DNA of 64,000 nucleotides from Gemmatimonadetes bacterium T265 (lineage in GTDB: Bacteria; Gemmatimonadota; Gemmatimonadetes; Gemmatimonadales; Gemmatimonadaceae). Position numbers and translations under genes: made by a program. Positions within the stretch are counted from its first letter, which is position 1. Each line of letters starts with the position of its first letter. The notes under the pieces are model-generated. The model did not search any database and was not told where the DNA came from. It saw only the letters and a program-made list of their open reading frames with translations. The DNA lies in assembly GCA_019973575.1 (NCBI GenBank), contig BPUI01000001.1:434001-498000 (forward strand). Reading direction: 5' to 3'. Positions 1-8,658 of the stretch are shown piece after piece.

Positions 1-1
1 G

Positions 2-673
2 CCCGGGTCGGCCCGGGGGCGCAAGGTGGCGATCCTCGTGGCCGAGGGCGTCGACGCGGCGCAGGTCGAGGCGGCGCGCGCCGGGCTCGCGGCGGCGGGC
101 GCGGTCGGCGAGGTCGTCGGGCCCGCGTTAGGCATGGTCCCCGCCGCGGACGGGGCGGCGCCCGGCGCGGCCGCCGGCGCCGCGGTCGATGCGAAGCGCA
201 CGTTCGCCAACGCCGCCTCGGTACTCTACGACGCGGTGTACGTCCCGGGCGGCGCCGCGAGCGCCGCGACGCTCCGGCAGACCGGCGACGCGCGCGCGTT
301 CGTGAGCGAGGCGTACAAGCACGGCAAGCCGATCGCGGTCACCGCGGAGGGGCTGCAGCTGCTCGGCGCGTCCGAGGTCGGGGCCCTGCTCGACCAGCGC
401 GGCGCCGGCGACGACCTGCCCGCGCACGGCGTGCTGGTGGTCGACGGCCCCGACGGCACGCGCGCCGCGGAGGCGCTCGTCGCCGCCCTCGCCCGGCACC
501 GCTTCCCCGACCGGCCGGGGCTCGAGCAGCCGCGCGGCCGCCGTGTTTTTCGGCAACGACGTCGACGTCTGGCGCGCGCACGAGCGTGCCCGCCAGACCG
601 CTGTGCGCCCACGGATACGCGGTTCGCGGTCGTCGGGAGGCGCGGACGAGGTGAGGCGGGCGACAACGGTTAG
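2..673 (+). CDS. KatE-type catalase, C-terminal GATase1-like domain (5' truncated by window)
   Basis: The frame is open to the window edge, so only the C-terminal part of the gene is present. After the edge the peptide reads GRKVAILVAEGVDAAQVEA and later SVLYDAVYVPGGAAS. These match the class I glutamine-amidotransferase-like flavodoxin domain that ends large-subunit (HPII/KatE) catalases. The haem catalase core would lie upstream of the window. Similarity to the family fades after about base 520. From there to the TAG stop the frame encodes an Arg-rich tail that looks like out-of-frame read-through, so a small frameshift near 520-540 is possible. The stop codon lies inside a GTTAGGC motif (669-675). 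The domain assignment is confident; the true C-terminus is not. Confidence 0.75.
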   Translation, partial: PGSARGRKVAILVAEGVDAAQVEAARAGLAAAGAVGEVVGPALGMVPAADGAAPGAAAGAAVDAKRTFANAASVLYDAVYVPGGAASAATLRQTGDARAFVSEAYKHGKPIAVTAEGLQLLGASEVGALLDQRGAGDDLPAHGVLVVDGPDGTRAAEALVAALARHRFPDRPGLEQPRGRRVFRQRRRRLARARACPPDRCAPTDTRFAVVGRRGRGEAGDNG

Positions 674-721
674 GCGCCCCGCGCCGGGTTGTAAGAAATC
701 ACGCCCCGCGGCTACCAACCG

Positions 722-1279
722 GTGGAGAACGCCCCAACCGGACCCGCCGTGTCGAGCGAACGCGAGCAGCACTTCCTGACCCTGGTGCACGAGAACGCCG
801 CGCGGTTGGGGCGGATCTGCCGCGTCTACGCGCCCGACGCCGAGGGCCGCAAGGACCTGCACCAGGAGATCCTGCTGCAACTCTGGCGCGCGCTCCCGTC
901 GTTCGCCGGCGCCTCGTCGCCGTCCACCTGGCTCTACCGCGTGGCGCTCAACACCGCCCTCGCCCACGCACGCCGGCGTTCGGTGCGCCGCGAGACCTCG
1001 CTCGACGCTGAGAACGCCTCGGCCGACGCGGGCGCGACCGACCGCGGCACGACCGACGACGCCGACGAGCAGCTCGACGCCGCGGAACGGGTCGGGCGGC
1101 TGTACGCCGCGATCGACCGCCTGAACGTCGTGGACCGGATGCTCGTGACGATGTACCTCGACGACCGGAGCTACCACGAGATGGCCGACGTGCTCGGCAT
1201 CAGCGCGGGCAACGTCGGCGTCAAACTCCACCGCATCCGGAAGGTGCTGGCCCGCCGGCTGGCCGAGGAGACCGCATGA
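722..1279 (+). CDS. ECF-type RNA polymerase sigma factor
   Basis: 185 aa. The region 2 helix contains DLHQEILLQLWRALPSF followed by STWLYRVALNTALAHARRR, as in sigma-70 regions 2.1-2.4. After an Asp/Ala-rich linker comes region 4, with LNVVDRMLVTMYLDDRSYHEMADVLGIS and a helix-turn-helix ending VKLHRIRKVLARRL. No anti-sigma zinc motif is present in this gene. The GTG start at 722 is used; a second in-frame GTG at 749 gives a shorter product and neither has a clear Shine-Dalgarno sequence. The stop overlaps the ATG of the next gene (ATGA), so the two should be translationally coupled. The downstream membrane protein may therefore act with or against this sigma factor, which is inference from position. 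Confidence 0.9.
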   Translation: MENAPTGPAVSSEREQHFLTLVHENAARLGRICRVYAPDAEGRKDLHQEILLQLWRALPSFAGASSPSTWLYRVALNTALAHARRRSVRRETSLDAENASADAGATDRGTTDDADEQLDAAERVGRLYAAIDRLNVVDRMLVTMYLDDRSYHEMADVLGISAGNVGVKLHRIRKVLARRLAEETA

Positions 1280-1833
1280 CGCACGACAGGACGACCGACG
1301 ACGAACGGATCCTCGCGCTCGTGCGATCGGACGCGCGCCGGCTCGACCGACAGATCCGTCGTCGGGACTGGGGCGAGGTGGGCGGCGCCGCGATCGCCGC
1401 GCTCCTGATCGCTCCCGCCGTCCTCCGCGGTGCTCCGCTCGCCCGGCTCGGCGCGCTCGTCATCCTCGTCAGCCTCGCATCCATCGTCTGGCGACTCTAC
1501 CGCGCGCGGCGCGTCGATGGTGCCGACGCCGCCGACGCCACGCTCCCCGTGGCCGCGGCGCTGCGGGCCGAGCGGCGCCGGGTGGACGCGCAGATCGCCC
1601 TCCTCCGGAGCGTTCTCTGGTGGTACGTCGCGCCGCTCGCGGCGGGCGCGGTGCTGATGGTGGCCGGCGATCGCGGCGCGTCGTGGGTCACGCTGGCGTA
1701 CGTCGTCACGGCCGTGCTCTTCTCGTGGGGGGTCGTCGCGCTGAACGCACGCGCCGTCCGCCGCGCGCTCGTGCCGAAGCGCGACGAGCTGACCGAGCTA
1801 CTCGCGCAACTCGAACGTCTACCGCGGGACTGA
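1276..1833 (+). CDS. Membrane protein coupled to ECF sigma factor
   Basis: 185 aa of unknown family. Two hydrophobic pairs are visible: roughly residues 35-75 (AAIAALLIAPAVL, then LGALVILVSLASIVW) and residues 115-165 (WWYVAPLAAGAVLMVAG, then VTLAYVVTAVLFSWGVVAL). Between them lies an Arg-rich cytoplasmic-looking segment, giving a likely four-helix inner-membrane protein. The N-terminus (about 35 residues, charged, with LDRQIRRRDWGEVG) is probably cytosolic. The ATGA overlap with the sigma gene and similar product lengths suggest a sigma/regulator pair. No HxxxCxxC zinc anti-sigma signature is present. An anti-sigma role is an inference from context only. Confidence 0.7.
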   Translation: MTHDRTTDDERILALVRSDARRLDRQIRRRDWGEVGGAAIAALLIAPAVLRGAPLARLGALVILVSLASIVWRLYRARRVDGADAADATLPVAAALRAERRRVDAQIALLRSVLWWYVAPLAAGAVLMVAGDRGASWVTLAYVVTAVLFSWGVVALNARAVRRALVPKRDELTELLAQLERLPRD

Positions 1834-1878
1834 TTCCCCCTCATGGCCCAACACTCGAACCCCCAACGGGAGCACCGC

Positions 1879-3294
1879 ATGCCCCGCCCCACGCCCCTCG
1901 TGTTCCTCGCCGTCGCGCTCGCGTCGCCGGCCGCCGCCGTCGCGCAGCCGTCCACCGCCGCCCCGGCCGCCGCGCCGCGCGCGTTCCCGCCGGACACCAC
2001 GGTCCTCGGCATCATCCGGCAGCGGGTCGACCAGAAGCGCAGCGCCGGAATCGTCGTCGGCCTCCTCGAGCCGGACGGCCGCACCCGCGTCCTCGCGTAC
2101 GGCGACCCGGGCCCCGGCCGGCCCCCGCTCGACGGTCACAGCGTGTTCGAGATCGGCTCCGTCACGAAGGTCTTCACCGCGACCGTGCTCGCCGAAATGG
2201 TGCAGGAAGGCAAGGTCCGCCTCGACGACCCGGCGCAGCGGTATCTGCCGCCTAACGTCCGCATGCCGGCGCGCTCGGGGCGGGCGATCACGCTCGAGAG
2301 CCTCGCGGAGCAGAACTCCGGGCTGCCGCGCCTGCCCGACAACCTCCACCCCGCCGACCCTGCCAACCCCTACGCGGACTACAGCGTGCAGCAGCTCTAC
2401 GACTTCCTGTCGCGCTACACACTCCCCCGCGACCCCGGCGCGCAGTTCGAGTACTCGAACCTCGGCGTCGGACTGCTCGGCCACCTGCTGTCGCGCGCGG
2501 CGCGCGAGTCGTACGAGGCGATGGAGCGCGAGCGCGTCTGGGCGCCGCTCGGCATGACGCACACGGCGATCACGCTCACGTCGTGGATGCAGGCCCACCT
2601 CGCCCTCGGCCACGACGAGCAGGGGCGCGTCGTGGCGAACTGGGACCTGCCGACGCTCGCCGGCGCGGGCGCGATCCGCTCGACGACGGACGACATGCTG
2701 AAGTTCGTCGACGCCAACCTGCACCCGGAGCGCGGCACGCTGCAGCGGGCGATGGCGTTCGCGCGCGCGGAGCGGGCGCCGGCCGGCGCCATGTCCATCG
2801 GCCTCAACTGGCTCGTCGTCCACGCGGGCGCCGACACGATCGTCTGGCACAACGGCGGCACGGGCGGCTACCGCACCTTCGTCGGCTTCGAGCCGTCGCG
2901 CAGGACCGGCGTCGTCGTGATGACTAACAGCGGCGGCGCCGGCGCCGACGACCTCGGCATGCACCTCCTCGACCCGGCACTGCCCCTCGCGCCCGCGCCG
3001 TCGCCCCCCAAACAGCGCACCGCGGTCGCGGTGAGTCCCGACGTCCTCGCCCGCTACGTCGGCAACTACCGTCTCGCGCCGCAGTTCACGATCGACGTCA
3101 CCGTGAAGGACGGCGCGCTCTACGTCCACCCGACCGACCAGCCGACGCTCCGCCTCTGGGCCGAATCGGAGACGGAGTTCTTCCTGAAGGAGGTCGACGC
3201 CCAAATCACCTTCGTGCGCGACGCGCGGGGGAACGCGACGGGGCTCGTCCTGCACCAGAACGGGCAGGACGCGCCCGCGCCGAAGGCCCGCTGA
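1879..3294 (+). CDS. Serine hydrolase, class C beta-lactamase/PBP-like, exported
   Basis: 471 aa from the ATG at 1879, preceded by GGGAG seven bases upstream; an in-frame ATG at 1843 would add 12 residues before the signal peptide. The N-terminus is a signal peptide (LVFLAVALASPAAAVAQ). The beta-lactamase/transpeptidase-like fold is shown by the SxxK motif (EIGSVTKVF), a YSN motif (FEYSNLGVG) and HNGGTGGY near residue 330, the equivalent of KTG. The last 80 residues (YVGNYRLAPQFTIDVTV onward) resemble the small C-terminal beta domain (DUF3471 type) common in esterase/aminopeptidase members. True beta-lactamase activity is only one possibility; peptidase or esterase activity is equally likely. 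It sits 45 bases after the membrane gene and may be part of the sigma operon. Confidence 0.88.
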   Translation: MPRPTPLVFLAVALASPAAAVAQPSTAAPAAAPRAFPPDTTVLGIIRQRVDQKRSAGIVVGLLEPDGRTRVLAYGDPGPGRPPLDGHSVFEIGSVTKVFTATVLAEMVQEGKVRLDDPAQRYLPPNVRMPARSGRAITLESLAEQNSGLPRLPDNLHPADPANPYADYSVQQLYDFLSRYTLPRDPGAQFEYSNLGVGLLGHLLSRAARESYEAMERERVWAPLGMTHTAITLTSWMQAHLALGHDEQGRVVANWDLPTLAGAGAIRSTTDDMLKFVDANLHPERGTLQRAMAFARAERAPAGAMSIGLNWLVVHAGADTIVWHNGGTGGYRTFVGFEPSRRTGVVVMTNSGGAGADDLGMHLLDPALPLAPAPSPPKQRTAVAVSPDVLARYVGNYRLAPQFTIDVTVKDGALYVHPTDQPTLRLWAESETEFFLKEVDAQITFVRDARGNATGLVLHQNGQDAPAPKAR

Positions 3295-3297
3295 CGC

Positions 3298-4677
3298 CTA
3301 ACTCCGGAAGCTCCGCGCGGCCGGGTCCCACGCGACGGCGCTCTGCCGGAAGTACGACTCGTTCGCCATGTGGCAGGCGAGCGCCGCGTGGTGTCCGAAC
3401 TGCGCGTCCTCGACGACCGGGTGCCGCGACCGCACGGCGTTGAAGAACGTCGCCAGGTGCGGCGAGCGGTCGTCGTAGTTGGGCCCGCGGATCGTCGTGA
3501 CCTCCGACACCGCCTCGCGCGCGAGGCGCGCGTCGTTCTCCTCGTGCCACCGCCGCTCGTACGCCTGGAGCATCGCGCGCGGGTAGCTGTTCTCGGCGTA
3601 GTAGCTCGGGCTCGAGTCCTCGCCCGACTGCGGCGTCACGGTGATCGTGTCGCCGTTGGTGAGCTCGAGCACCCCCTTCGCGCCCTGGAAGCGGTAGGTC
3701 TCCGCCGCCGCGGTGCCGAGGTTGAGCCGCATGTACACGGGGAGCCCGCCGTAGTCGAACGTGACCGCGAGGACGTCGGGCAGCGTGCGCCCGTCCTTCC
3801 AACGCCTAACACCACCCGTCGCCATCACGCGCGCCGGCGGGTCGGTGACGCCGAGCATGAACATCATGCCGCTGACGAGGTGCACGAGCAGGTCGCCCGC
3901 GACGCCGGTCCCGTACTCGCGGTACGCGCGCCAGCGGGCGAACGCCTTCGGGTCGAAGGCCCGCCGCGGGGCGCGCCCCTGCCAGGTGTCCCAGTCCAGG
4001 GTCTGGGGCGAGAGGTCCGGTGGCGGCGGGTACTCCCACGCGCCCGTGGGGTCGCCGCGGCCGATCCACCCCTCGATCAGCGTCAGCTCGCCGATCGTCC
4101 CCTTCGCGAGCAGGTCGCGGGCGCGCGCGCAGAGCTGGGAGCTGACGCGCTGCGAGCCGACCTGCACGATGCGCCCGGACTTCCGCGCCGCGTCGAGCAT
4201 CGCCACGCCGTCGGCCGCGTCGTGCGACATCGGCTTTTCGCAGTACACGTCCTTACCCGCGGCGAGCGCGTCGACGACGATCGGGCGATGCCAGTGGTCC
4301 GGCACCGCGACGATCACGGCGTCGATGGTCTTGTCGTCGAGGATCTCCTGGTAGCGGCGGGTGACGCGGAGGCCGGACCCGGCGATCTCGCGGGCGAGCG
4401 TGTGGCGGCCGTCGTAGAGGTCGCTCGCGGCCGCGCACTCGACGTTGGGCAGCGCGATGGAGTTGCCCAGCAGCCCGGACCCTTGCATCCCGACGCCGAT
4501 GATGCCGAAGCGTACCCGGTCGCTCGGCGCGCCGGCCGGCGGCGCGGCCGCGGGCCCGGGGCCCGATAGGTCGCGCAGGAGCCCGGGGCTCGCCGCGGCG
4601 CGGTCGCCGACGAGGGTCACGCCGGCGGCGACGCCGGCGCCGAGGAATTCGCGGCGCGAGAAGTGGTGCTGGGGCAC
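3298..4677 (-). CDS. Gfo/Idh/MocA-family oxidoreductase, Tat-exported
   Basis: 459 aa. The N-terminus has a twin-arginine signal (FSRREFLGAGVAAGVTLVG). The Rossmann segment reads RFGIIGVGMQGSGLL, and the family motif EKP appears in DVYCEKPMSHDAADG, with VAVPDHWH before it. The C-terminal half is the alpha/beta dimerisation domain, with GDLLVHLVSG and YGGLPVYMRLN. Such secreted members occur in Bacteroidota, Planctomycetota and Gemmatimonadota and are often linked to sugar or glycan metabolism; the substrate here is unknown. Its TAG stop lies inside a GTTAGGC motif (3296-3302) and is only three bases from the convergent stop of the serine hydrolase, so the genes meet almost end to end. Confidence 0.9.
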   Translation of the reverse strand: MPQHHFSRREFLGAGVAAGVTLVGDRAAASPGLLRDLSGPGPAAAPPAGAPSDRVRFGIIGVGMQGSGLLGNSIALPNVECAAASDLYDGRHTLAREIAGSGLRVTRRYQEILDDKTIDAVIVAVPDHWHRPIVVDALAAGKDVYCEKPMSHDAADGVAMLDAARKSGRIVQVGSQRVSSQLCARARDLLAKGTIGELTLIEGWIGRGDPTGAWEYPPPPDLSPQTLDWDTWQGRAPRRAFDPKAFARWRAYREYGTGVAGDLLVHLVSGMMFMLGVTDPPARVMATGGVRRWKDGRTLPDVLAVTFDYGGLPVYMRLNLGTAAAETYRFQGAKGVLELTNGDTITVTPQSGEDSSPSYYAENSYPRAMLQAYERRWHEENDARLAREAVSEVTTIRGPNYDDRSPHLATFFNAVRSRHPVVEDAQFGHHAALACHMANESYFRQSAVAWDPAARSFRS

Positions 4678-4906
4678 GGAGTCTCCGGAGGTGGACGCGT
4701 GGGTCGGGCGGCCGTGGGCCGCGTGCCAACTATGAAGGCGTGCGCAGGCGTGCGCCAGACATGGCGGCCCGGCGACCGGCCGGCCTCCACGCCGTCGACG
4801 GCGACGCGCACGACGGCGACACGCACTACGACGGCGGGGTCGGCGGCGAGGTGGCCGGTGACCGGCCGCCGCGGGGTCTGGATCCCGGGGTTGTCGACGA
4901 GGAACG
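4678..4906 (-). other. Short intergenic interval with a possible coupled small ORF
   Basis: This is the gap between the carboxylesterase stop and the oxidoreductase start, read on the minus strand. A GTG at 4910 overlaps the esterase TGA (GTGA) and opens a frame that runs through the gap to 4617, overlapping the first 60 bases of the oxidoreductase gene. Its product would be about 97 aa and starts MTFLVDNPGIQTPRRPVTG. I recognise no domain, the second half is Pro/Thr/Arg-rich, and a real gene is doubtful. Confidence 0.25.
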
Positions 4907-6616
4907 TCACGTCCGGGGCCGCGCGTTAGGCCGACCCGCGGGGTCGAGGTAGCCCAGCGCCGCCCACATCTCCCGCTCCGGCCGGTGCCGGTCCTCGATC
5001 ACCGCGCACGTCGTGTCGATCCGCATCGTCGCGCGCCGGGCGAGGTCGTAGGCGGGCCAGGCGGGTTGGCCCGCCGCCGCGGGCCGGCCGGTGCGGGCGA
5101 AGGTGGTCCAGAACTCGGCCATGTGGCGCGACGCGACGAACCGCTCCGGCCGGGCGCCCGAGAACGGGCTCGGCGTGTCCACGTTGTTGAACTTGAACGC
5201 GATGTCGGCCGCGTGCGGCGTGCCCATCGGGTAGTCCGTGCCCGGGACCTTCACCTCCGACTTGTATCCGAAGTTGTATAAATACGCGGGCGCGCCCCCC
5301 TGCGCGGCCTTGCGCTCCGCGATCGCGACGGAGCCGAGCCCCATCATCGTCACCGTCTCGACCGCGACGTAGACGTCCGTCGGGGACGCCGCGGGCCGGC
5401 TCCCCCGGTACGTGTCCACGATGCGCGCCGCGTCCGCGCCGAATTGCGAGGCCAGCTTGGCCCGCACGCCGCCCCAGTCCAGCCCGAACCCGCTCGTGTC
5501 CTTATTCGCCCAGGCGACGAAGGTGTACTCGTCCTCGTTCCACCCGACCACCAGCGGCTTGTCGCGCGATACGTTAGGCGCCGCCGGGTCGAACGGGTGG
5601 TGCGGCAGCACGACGCCGTCCACGACCGGCGCGAAGCCGCCCGGCGCCGCGGGCCCGATCCCGATCGGATGGCGCGGCCCCCCGGCCGTCCGACCCGGCG
5701 CCGCCGAGTGCGCGACCGAGGGCAGCCGCATCTGCAACGCCAGCAGGTCGGCGGCGCTGACCTCCAACAACCGATGCCACTCGCCCGGCGCGATGTTCAT
5801 CTGCTTGAGCAGGAGCGCCGTCGTCGCGGCGGCGTCCTCGCGCGGGGTCATGCGGACGCCCGGACCGCTCTCGATCGACGCCTTGTTGAAGAGCGAGGCC
5901 GCGCTCGGCATCGCGTAGACGCACGAGGTCTTCGCGCCCCCGCCCGATTCACCGAACACCATCACGTTCCCCGGGTCGCCGCCGAACGCCGCGATGTTCT
6001 GCCGCACCCACCGCAGCCCGTCGACGATGTCGAGCACGCCGTTGTTCCCAGAGCCCGCGTACGCCTCGCCCGCGACCTCGTCGAGGTACAGATAGCCGAG
6101 CAACCCCAGGCGGTGGTTGGTCTCGACGACGACCACGTCGAAGTGGCGGGCGAGGTTGGCGCCGTCCTGCCCGCGGCTCCCGCCGGATCCCCGCTCGAAC
6201 CCGCCGCCGTGGTTGTAGAACATCACCGGGCGCCGGCCGCCGTCGGCCGCGGGCGTCCAGACGTTCAGCACGAGACAGTCCTCGGCCGGCGGCGGCTCGT
6301 TGATGCCGTACGTGGACTTGGGCGGCTGGATGGACGGCGGCCCGAGCCGCAGCGCGTCGCGCACGCCGGTCCACGGCTCGAGCGGCGCGGGCCGGCGGAA
6401 GCGCCGATCGCCCGACACGCGCCCGGCGTAGGGCACGCCCCGGAAGATGCTCACGCCGGCCTCCCGCACGCCGCGGAGCTTGCCGTACGCCGTGTCCACC
6501 ACGACGCCCTCCTGCCCACCGTGAACGCCCGACGCGAACGCGAGGCCGGAGAGGCCGACCGCACCCGCGGCGAGCGACGCGGACGAAAGGAACTGCCGGC
6601 GGGAGATGCGAGTCAT
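4907..6616 (-). CDS. Type B carboxylesterase, Tat-exported
   Basis: 569 aa. A Tat signal is visible (RISRRQFLSSASLAAGAVG). Carboxylesterase type B landmarks follow in order: VSIFRGVPYAG, EDCLVLNVWTP, the oxyanion segment YNHGGGFERGSG, and the nucleophile elbow VFGESGGGAKTS with Ser in GESGG. A GTPHAADIAFKF segment near residue 470 supplies the likely catalytic His. It hydrolyses carboxylic esters outside the cytoplasmic membrane; the natural substrate is not evident. It contains GTTAGGC motifs at 4925 and 5573, both read as Pro-Asn codons (CCT-AAC). The divergent amidase gene starts 95 bases from its start, so the two may share a promoter region. Confidence 0.92.
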   Translation of the reverse strand: MTRISRRQFLSSASLAAGAVGLSGLAFASGVHGGQEGVVVDTAYGKLRGVREAGVSIFRGVPYAGRVSGDRRFRRPAPLEPWTGVRDALRLGPPSIQPPKSTYGINEPPPAEDCLVLNVWTPAADGGRRPVMFYNHGGGFERGSGGSRGQDGANLARHFDVVVVETNHRLGLLGYLYLDEVAGEAYAGSGNNGVLDIVDGLRWVRQNIAAFGGDPGNVMVFGESGGGAKTSCVYAMPSAASLFNKASIESGPGVRMTPREDAAATTALLLKQMNIAPGEWHRLLEVSAADLLALQMRLPSVAHSAAPGRTAGGPRHPIGIGPAAPGGFAPVVDGVVLPHHPFDPAAPNVSRDKPLVVGWNEDEYTFVAWANKDTSGFGLDWGGVRAKLASQFGADAARIVDTYRGSRPAASPTDVYVAVETVTMMGLGSVAIAERKAAQGGAPAYLYNFGYKSEVKVPGTDYPMGTPHAADIAFKFNNVDTPSPFSGARPERFVASRHMAEFWTTFARTGRPAAAGQPAWPAYDLARRATMRIDTTCAVIEDRHRPEREMWAALGYLDPAGRPNARPRT

Positions 6617-6710
6617 GGGACGAATGCGCGGGCGGACGTCGTGTCGGTCGGGACCGTGAAGAGTACCCCCGGCGCTTCACCCGCGTAGGGCCGCGTCCTA
6701 TGCTTGCCGC

Positions 6711-8408
6711 ATGACCAGTCCCCTGTCGCGCCGCGACTTCGTGCGGGCCGCCGCCCAGGCCTCGGCGCTCCCGCTCCTCGCCCCCCTCACCGCCGCCACG
6801 CCGCCGCTGCCTAACGCGGACGCGGGGCCCGCCGGCGCGCCCGCGCCCGCCGGCATGGACGCCGACCTCCTCGAGGTCACCGTCGCGCGTCTCCACGCGC
6901 TGTACGCGGCCGGGCGCTACACCCCGACGCAGGTCACGCGCTGGTACCTCGACCGGATCGCGCGGTACGACGGCACCTACCGCGCCTTCATCCACGTCGA
7001 CGCGCCCGGGGCGCTAGCGACGGCCCGCGCGCTCGAGGCCGCGGCGTCGGCAGCCCACACGCGCGCCGCCCGCGGCCCGTTGTGGGGCGTGCCGGTCATC
7101 ATCAAGTCCAACACGAGCGTGCGGGGCCTCGTGACGAGCGCCGGATGGTGCGGCTACCTCATCCCCGGCCGGGAGCTGGTCGCGCCGAAGGACGCCCCGG
7201 TCGCGGCCCGACTGCGCGCGGCGGGCGCGATCATCGTCGGCCAGGCCAACATGCCGGACTTCGCAGCCAGCGACGCGAACGTGAGCACGGCGTACGGCCG
7301 CACGGGGAACGCGTACGACCCGCGTTTCAGCCCCGGCGGCTCGTCGGGGGGCGTGGTGACCGCGGTGACCGCGAACCTCTGCGTCCTCGGCAACGGCACC
7401 GACACCGGGAACTCGATCCGCATGCCCGCCGGGACGAGCGCGGTGGTCGGGCTCTTCCCGACGCGCGGGCTGGTGAGCATCGCCGGCATCCACCCGCTCG
7501 ACTGGCTGCGCGACAACACCGGGCCGATCGCGCGCACGGTGGCGGACGTCGCCGCGGCGTTAGACGTGATGGCCGGCGCGGACCCCGAGGACGCGCGCAC
7601 GCGCGACGCGCCGGCCGCGGCGCAGCGCGGGCCCTACGCCCAGTACCTCCGCGCCGACGCGCTCCGCGGCGAGCGGTTCGGCGTGCCCGCGTTCATGCTC
7701 GGCGCCCACACGAAGAGCGGGCCGTGGGACGCGGACCTGCCCATGCGCCCGGAGACGCGCGCCATGTTCACCCGCGCGCTCGACGCCTTACGGGCCGCGG
7801 GGGCGACGGTGGTGTTCGACGACGCGCTGCTCCCGGACGCGTTCCCGCAACTCGTGGCGACCATCCAGACGGAGCCGTATCTGGCCGAGGGCGTCGAACA
7901 CTTCCTGCGCGACTACGGGCCGGCGGCGTACCACTCCGCGGCCGAGTACGCGCAGGTGGTGGGCGCGCCGTTCCCGGCGCAGATGCGCGGGGCGGGGCCG
8001 GACGGGGCGCTGGTGCCGGACCGGCGCCGGGTGCTCGAGACGGACCCGCAGGCCGAGGCGGCGTTCTGGGGGCCGCGGCGCCGGGCGCTGGCGGCCTACG
8101 CCGAGGCGCTCGACCACTTCCGGCTCGACGGGCTGGTGTACCCCGCACTCCAGATGCCGCCTAACGACGAGCTGGCGGACCTGCGCGCGGGGCGCGCGAG
8201 CGAGGGGCCGCACAGCGCCACCGCGTGGGTGAACCCGCTCGGCGTGCCGGCGCTCGTGGTGCCGGGCGGGTTCTACGCCGGCGGGCTGCCGTTCGGGCTG
8301 GAGTTTTCCGCGCGGCCGTGGCGCGACGGGGATCTGCTCGGGTGGGGCTACGCGTACGAGCAGGCCACGCGGTACCGGCGGCCGCCAACGCTCGCGGGGG
8401 CACGTTAG
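6711..8408 (+). CDS. Amidase-signature family hydrolase, Tat-exported
   Basis: 565 aa. The N-terminus is a Tat signal (LSRRDFVRAAAQASALPLL). The amidase-signature catalytic Lys lies in GVPVIIKSNTSVRG, the first Ser in FSPGGSSGGVV and the nucleophilic Ser in TDTGNSIRMPAG. In most relatives the last motif reads TDTGGSIR, so Gly to Asn is a minor change. An exported amidase of this type would cleave a carboxylic amide, possibly a peptide or acyl amide. Its TAG stop is inside GTTAGGC (8404-8410), and two further copies in the gene (6809, 8159) encode Pro-Asn. Confidence 0.92.
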   Translation: MTSPLSRRDFVRAAAQASALPLLAPLTAATPPLPNADAGPAGAPAPAGMDADLLEVTVARLHALYAAGRYTPTQVTRWYLDRIARYDGTYRAFIHVDAPGALATARALEAAASAAHTRAARGPLWGVPVIIKSNTSVRGLVTSAGWCGYLIPGRELVAPKDAPVAARLRAAGAIIVGQANMPDFAASDANVSTAYGRTGNAYDPRFSPGGSSGGVVTAVTANLCVLGNGTDTGNSIRMPAGTSAVVGLFPTRGLVSIAGIHPLDWLRDNTGPIARTVADVAAALDVMAGADPEDARTRDAPAAAQRGPYAQYLRADALRGERFGVPAFMLGAHTKSGPWDADLPMRPETRAMFTRALDALRAAGATVVFDDALLPDAFPQLVATIQTEPYLAEGVEHFLRDYGPAAYHSAAEYAQVVGAPFPAQMRGAGPDGALVPDRRRVLETDPQAEAAFWGPRRRALAAYAEALDHFRLDGLVYPALQMPPNDELADLRAGRASEGPHSATAWVNPLGVPALVVPGGFYAGGLPFGLEFSARPWRDGDLLGWGYAYEQATRYRRPPTLAGAR

Positions 8409-8658
8409 GCGGGACGACGGACCGGTGTTGCGGGCGATAGACCCGACTCGCGGTCAGCCGGGCGTGGGTTGTCTCAGCTGGCGTGCAGCGACCGCGGCGT
8501 GAGACGCTGATTGCGATACGAGGTTTCGTGTCGCGGCCCAACCCGGGACGCGGCACCTGTCGGAGGCGACGGACTGCGAATCGCAGAATCTACCGGCGAC
8601 CGGACTGGAGCCGGACCACCATGCGCCGCCACCCCAACGTGGCGGAATCCCGGCGCGC
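8409..8658. other. Intergenic, nothing recognised
   Basis: Convergent interval between the amidase stop and the stop of the OLD-like ATPase/TOPRIM fragment. Its base composition is slightly less GC-rich than the flanks. I see no gene, clear hairpin terminator or repeat. Confidence 0.5.
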
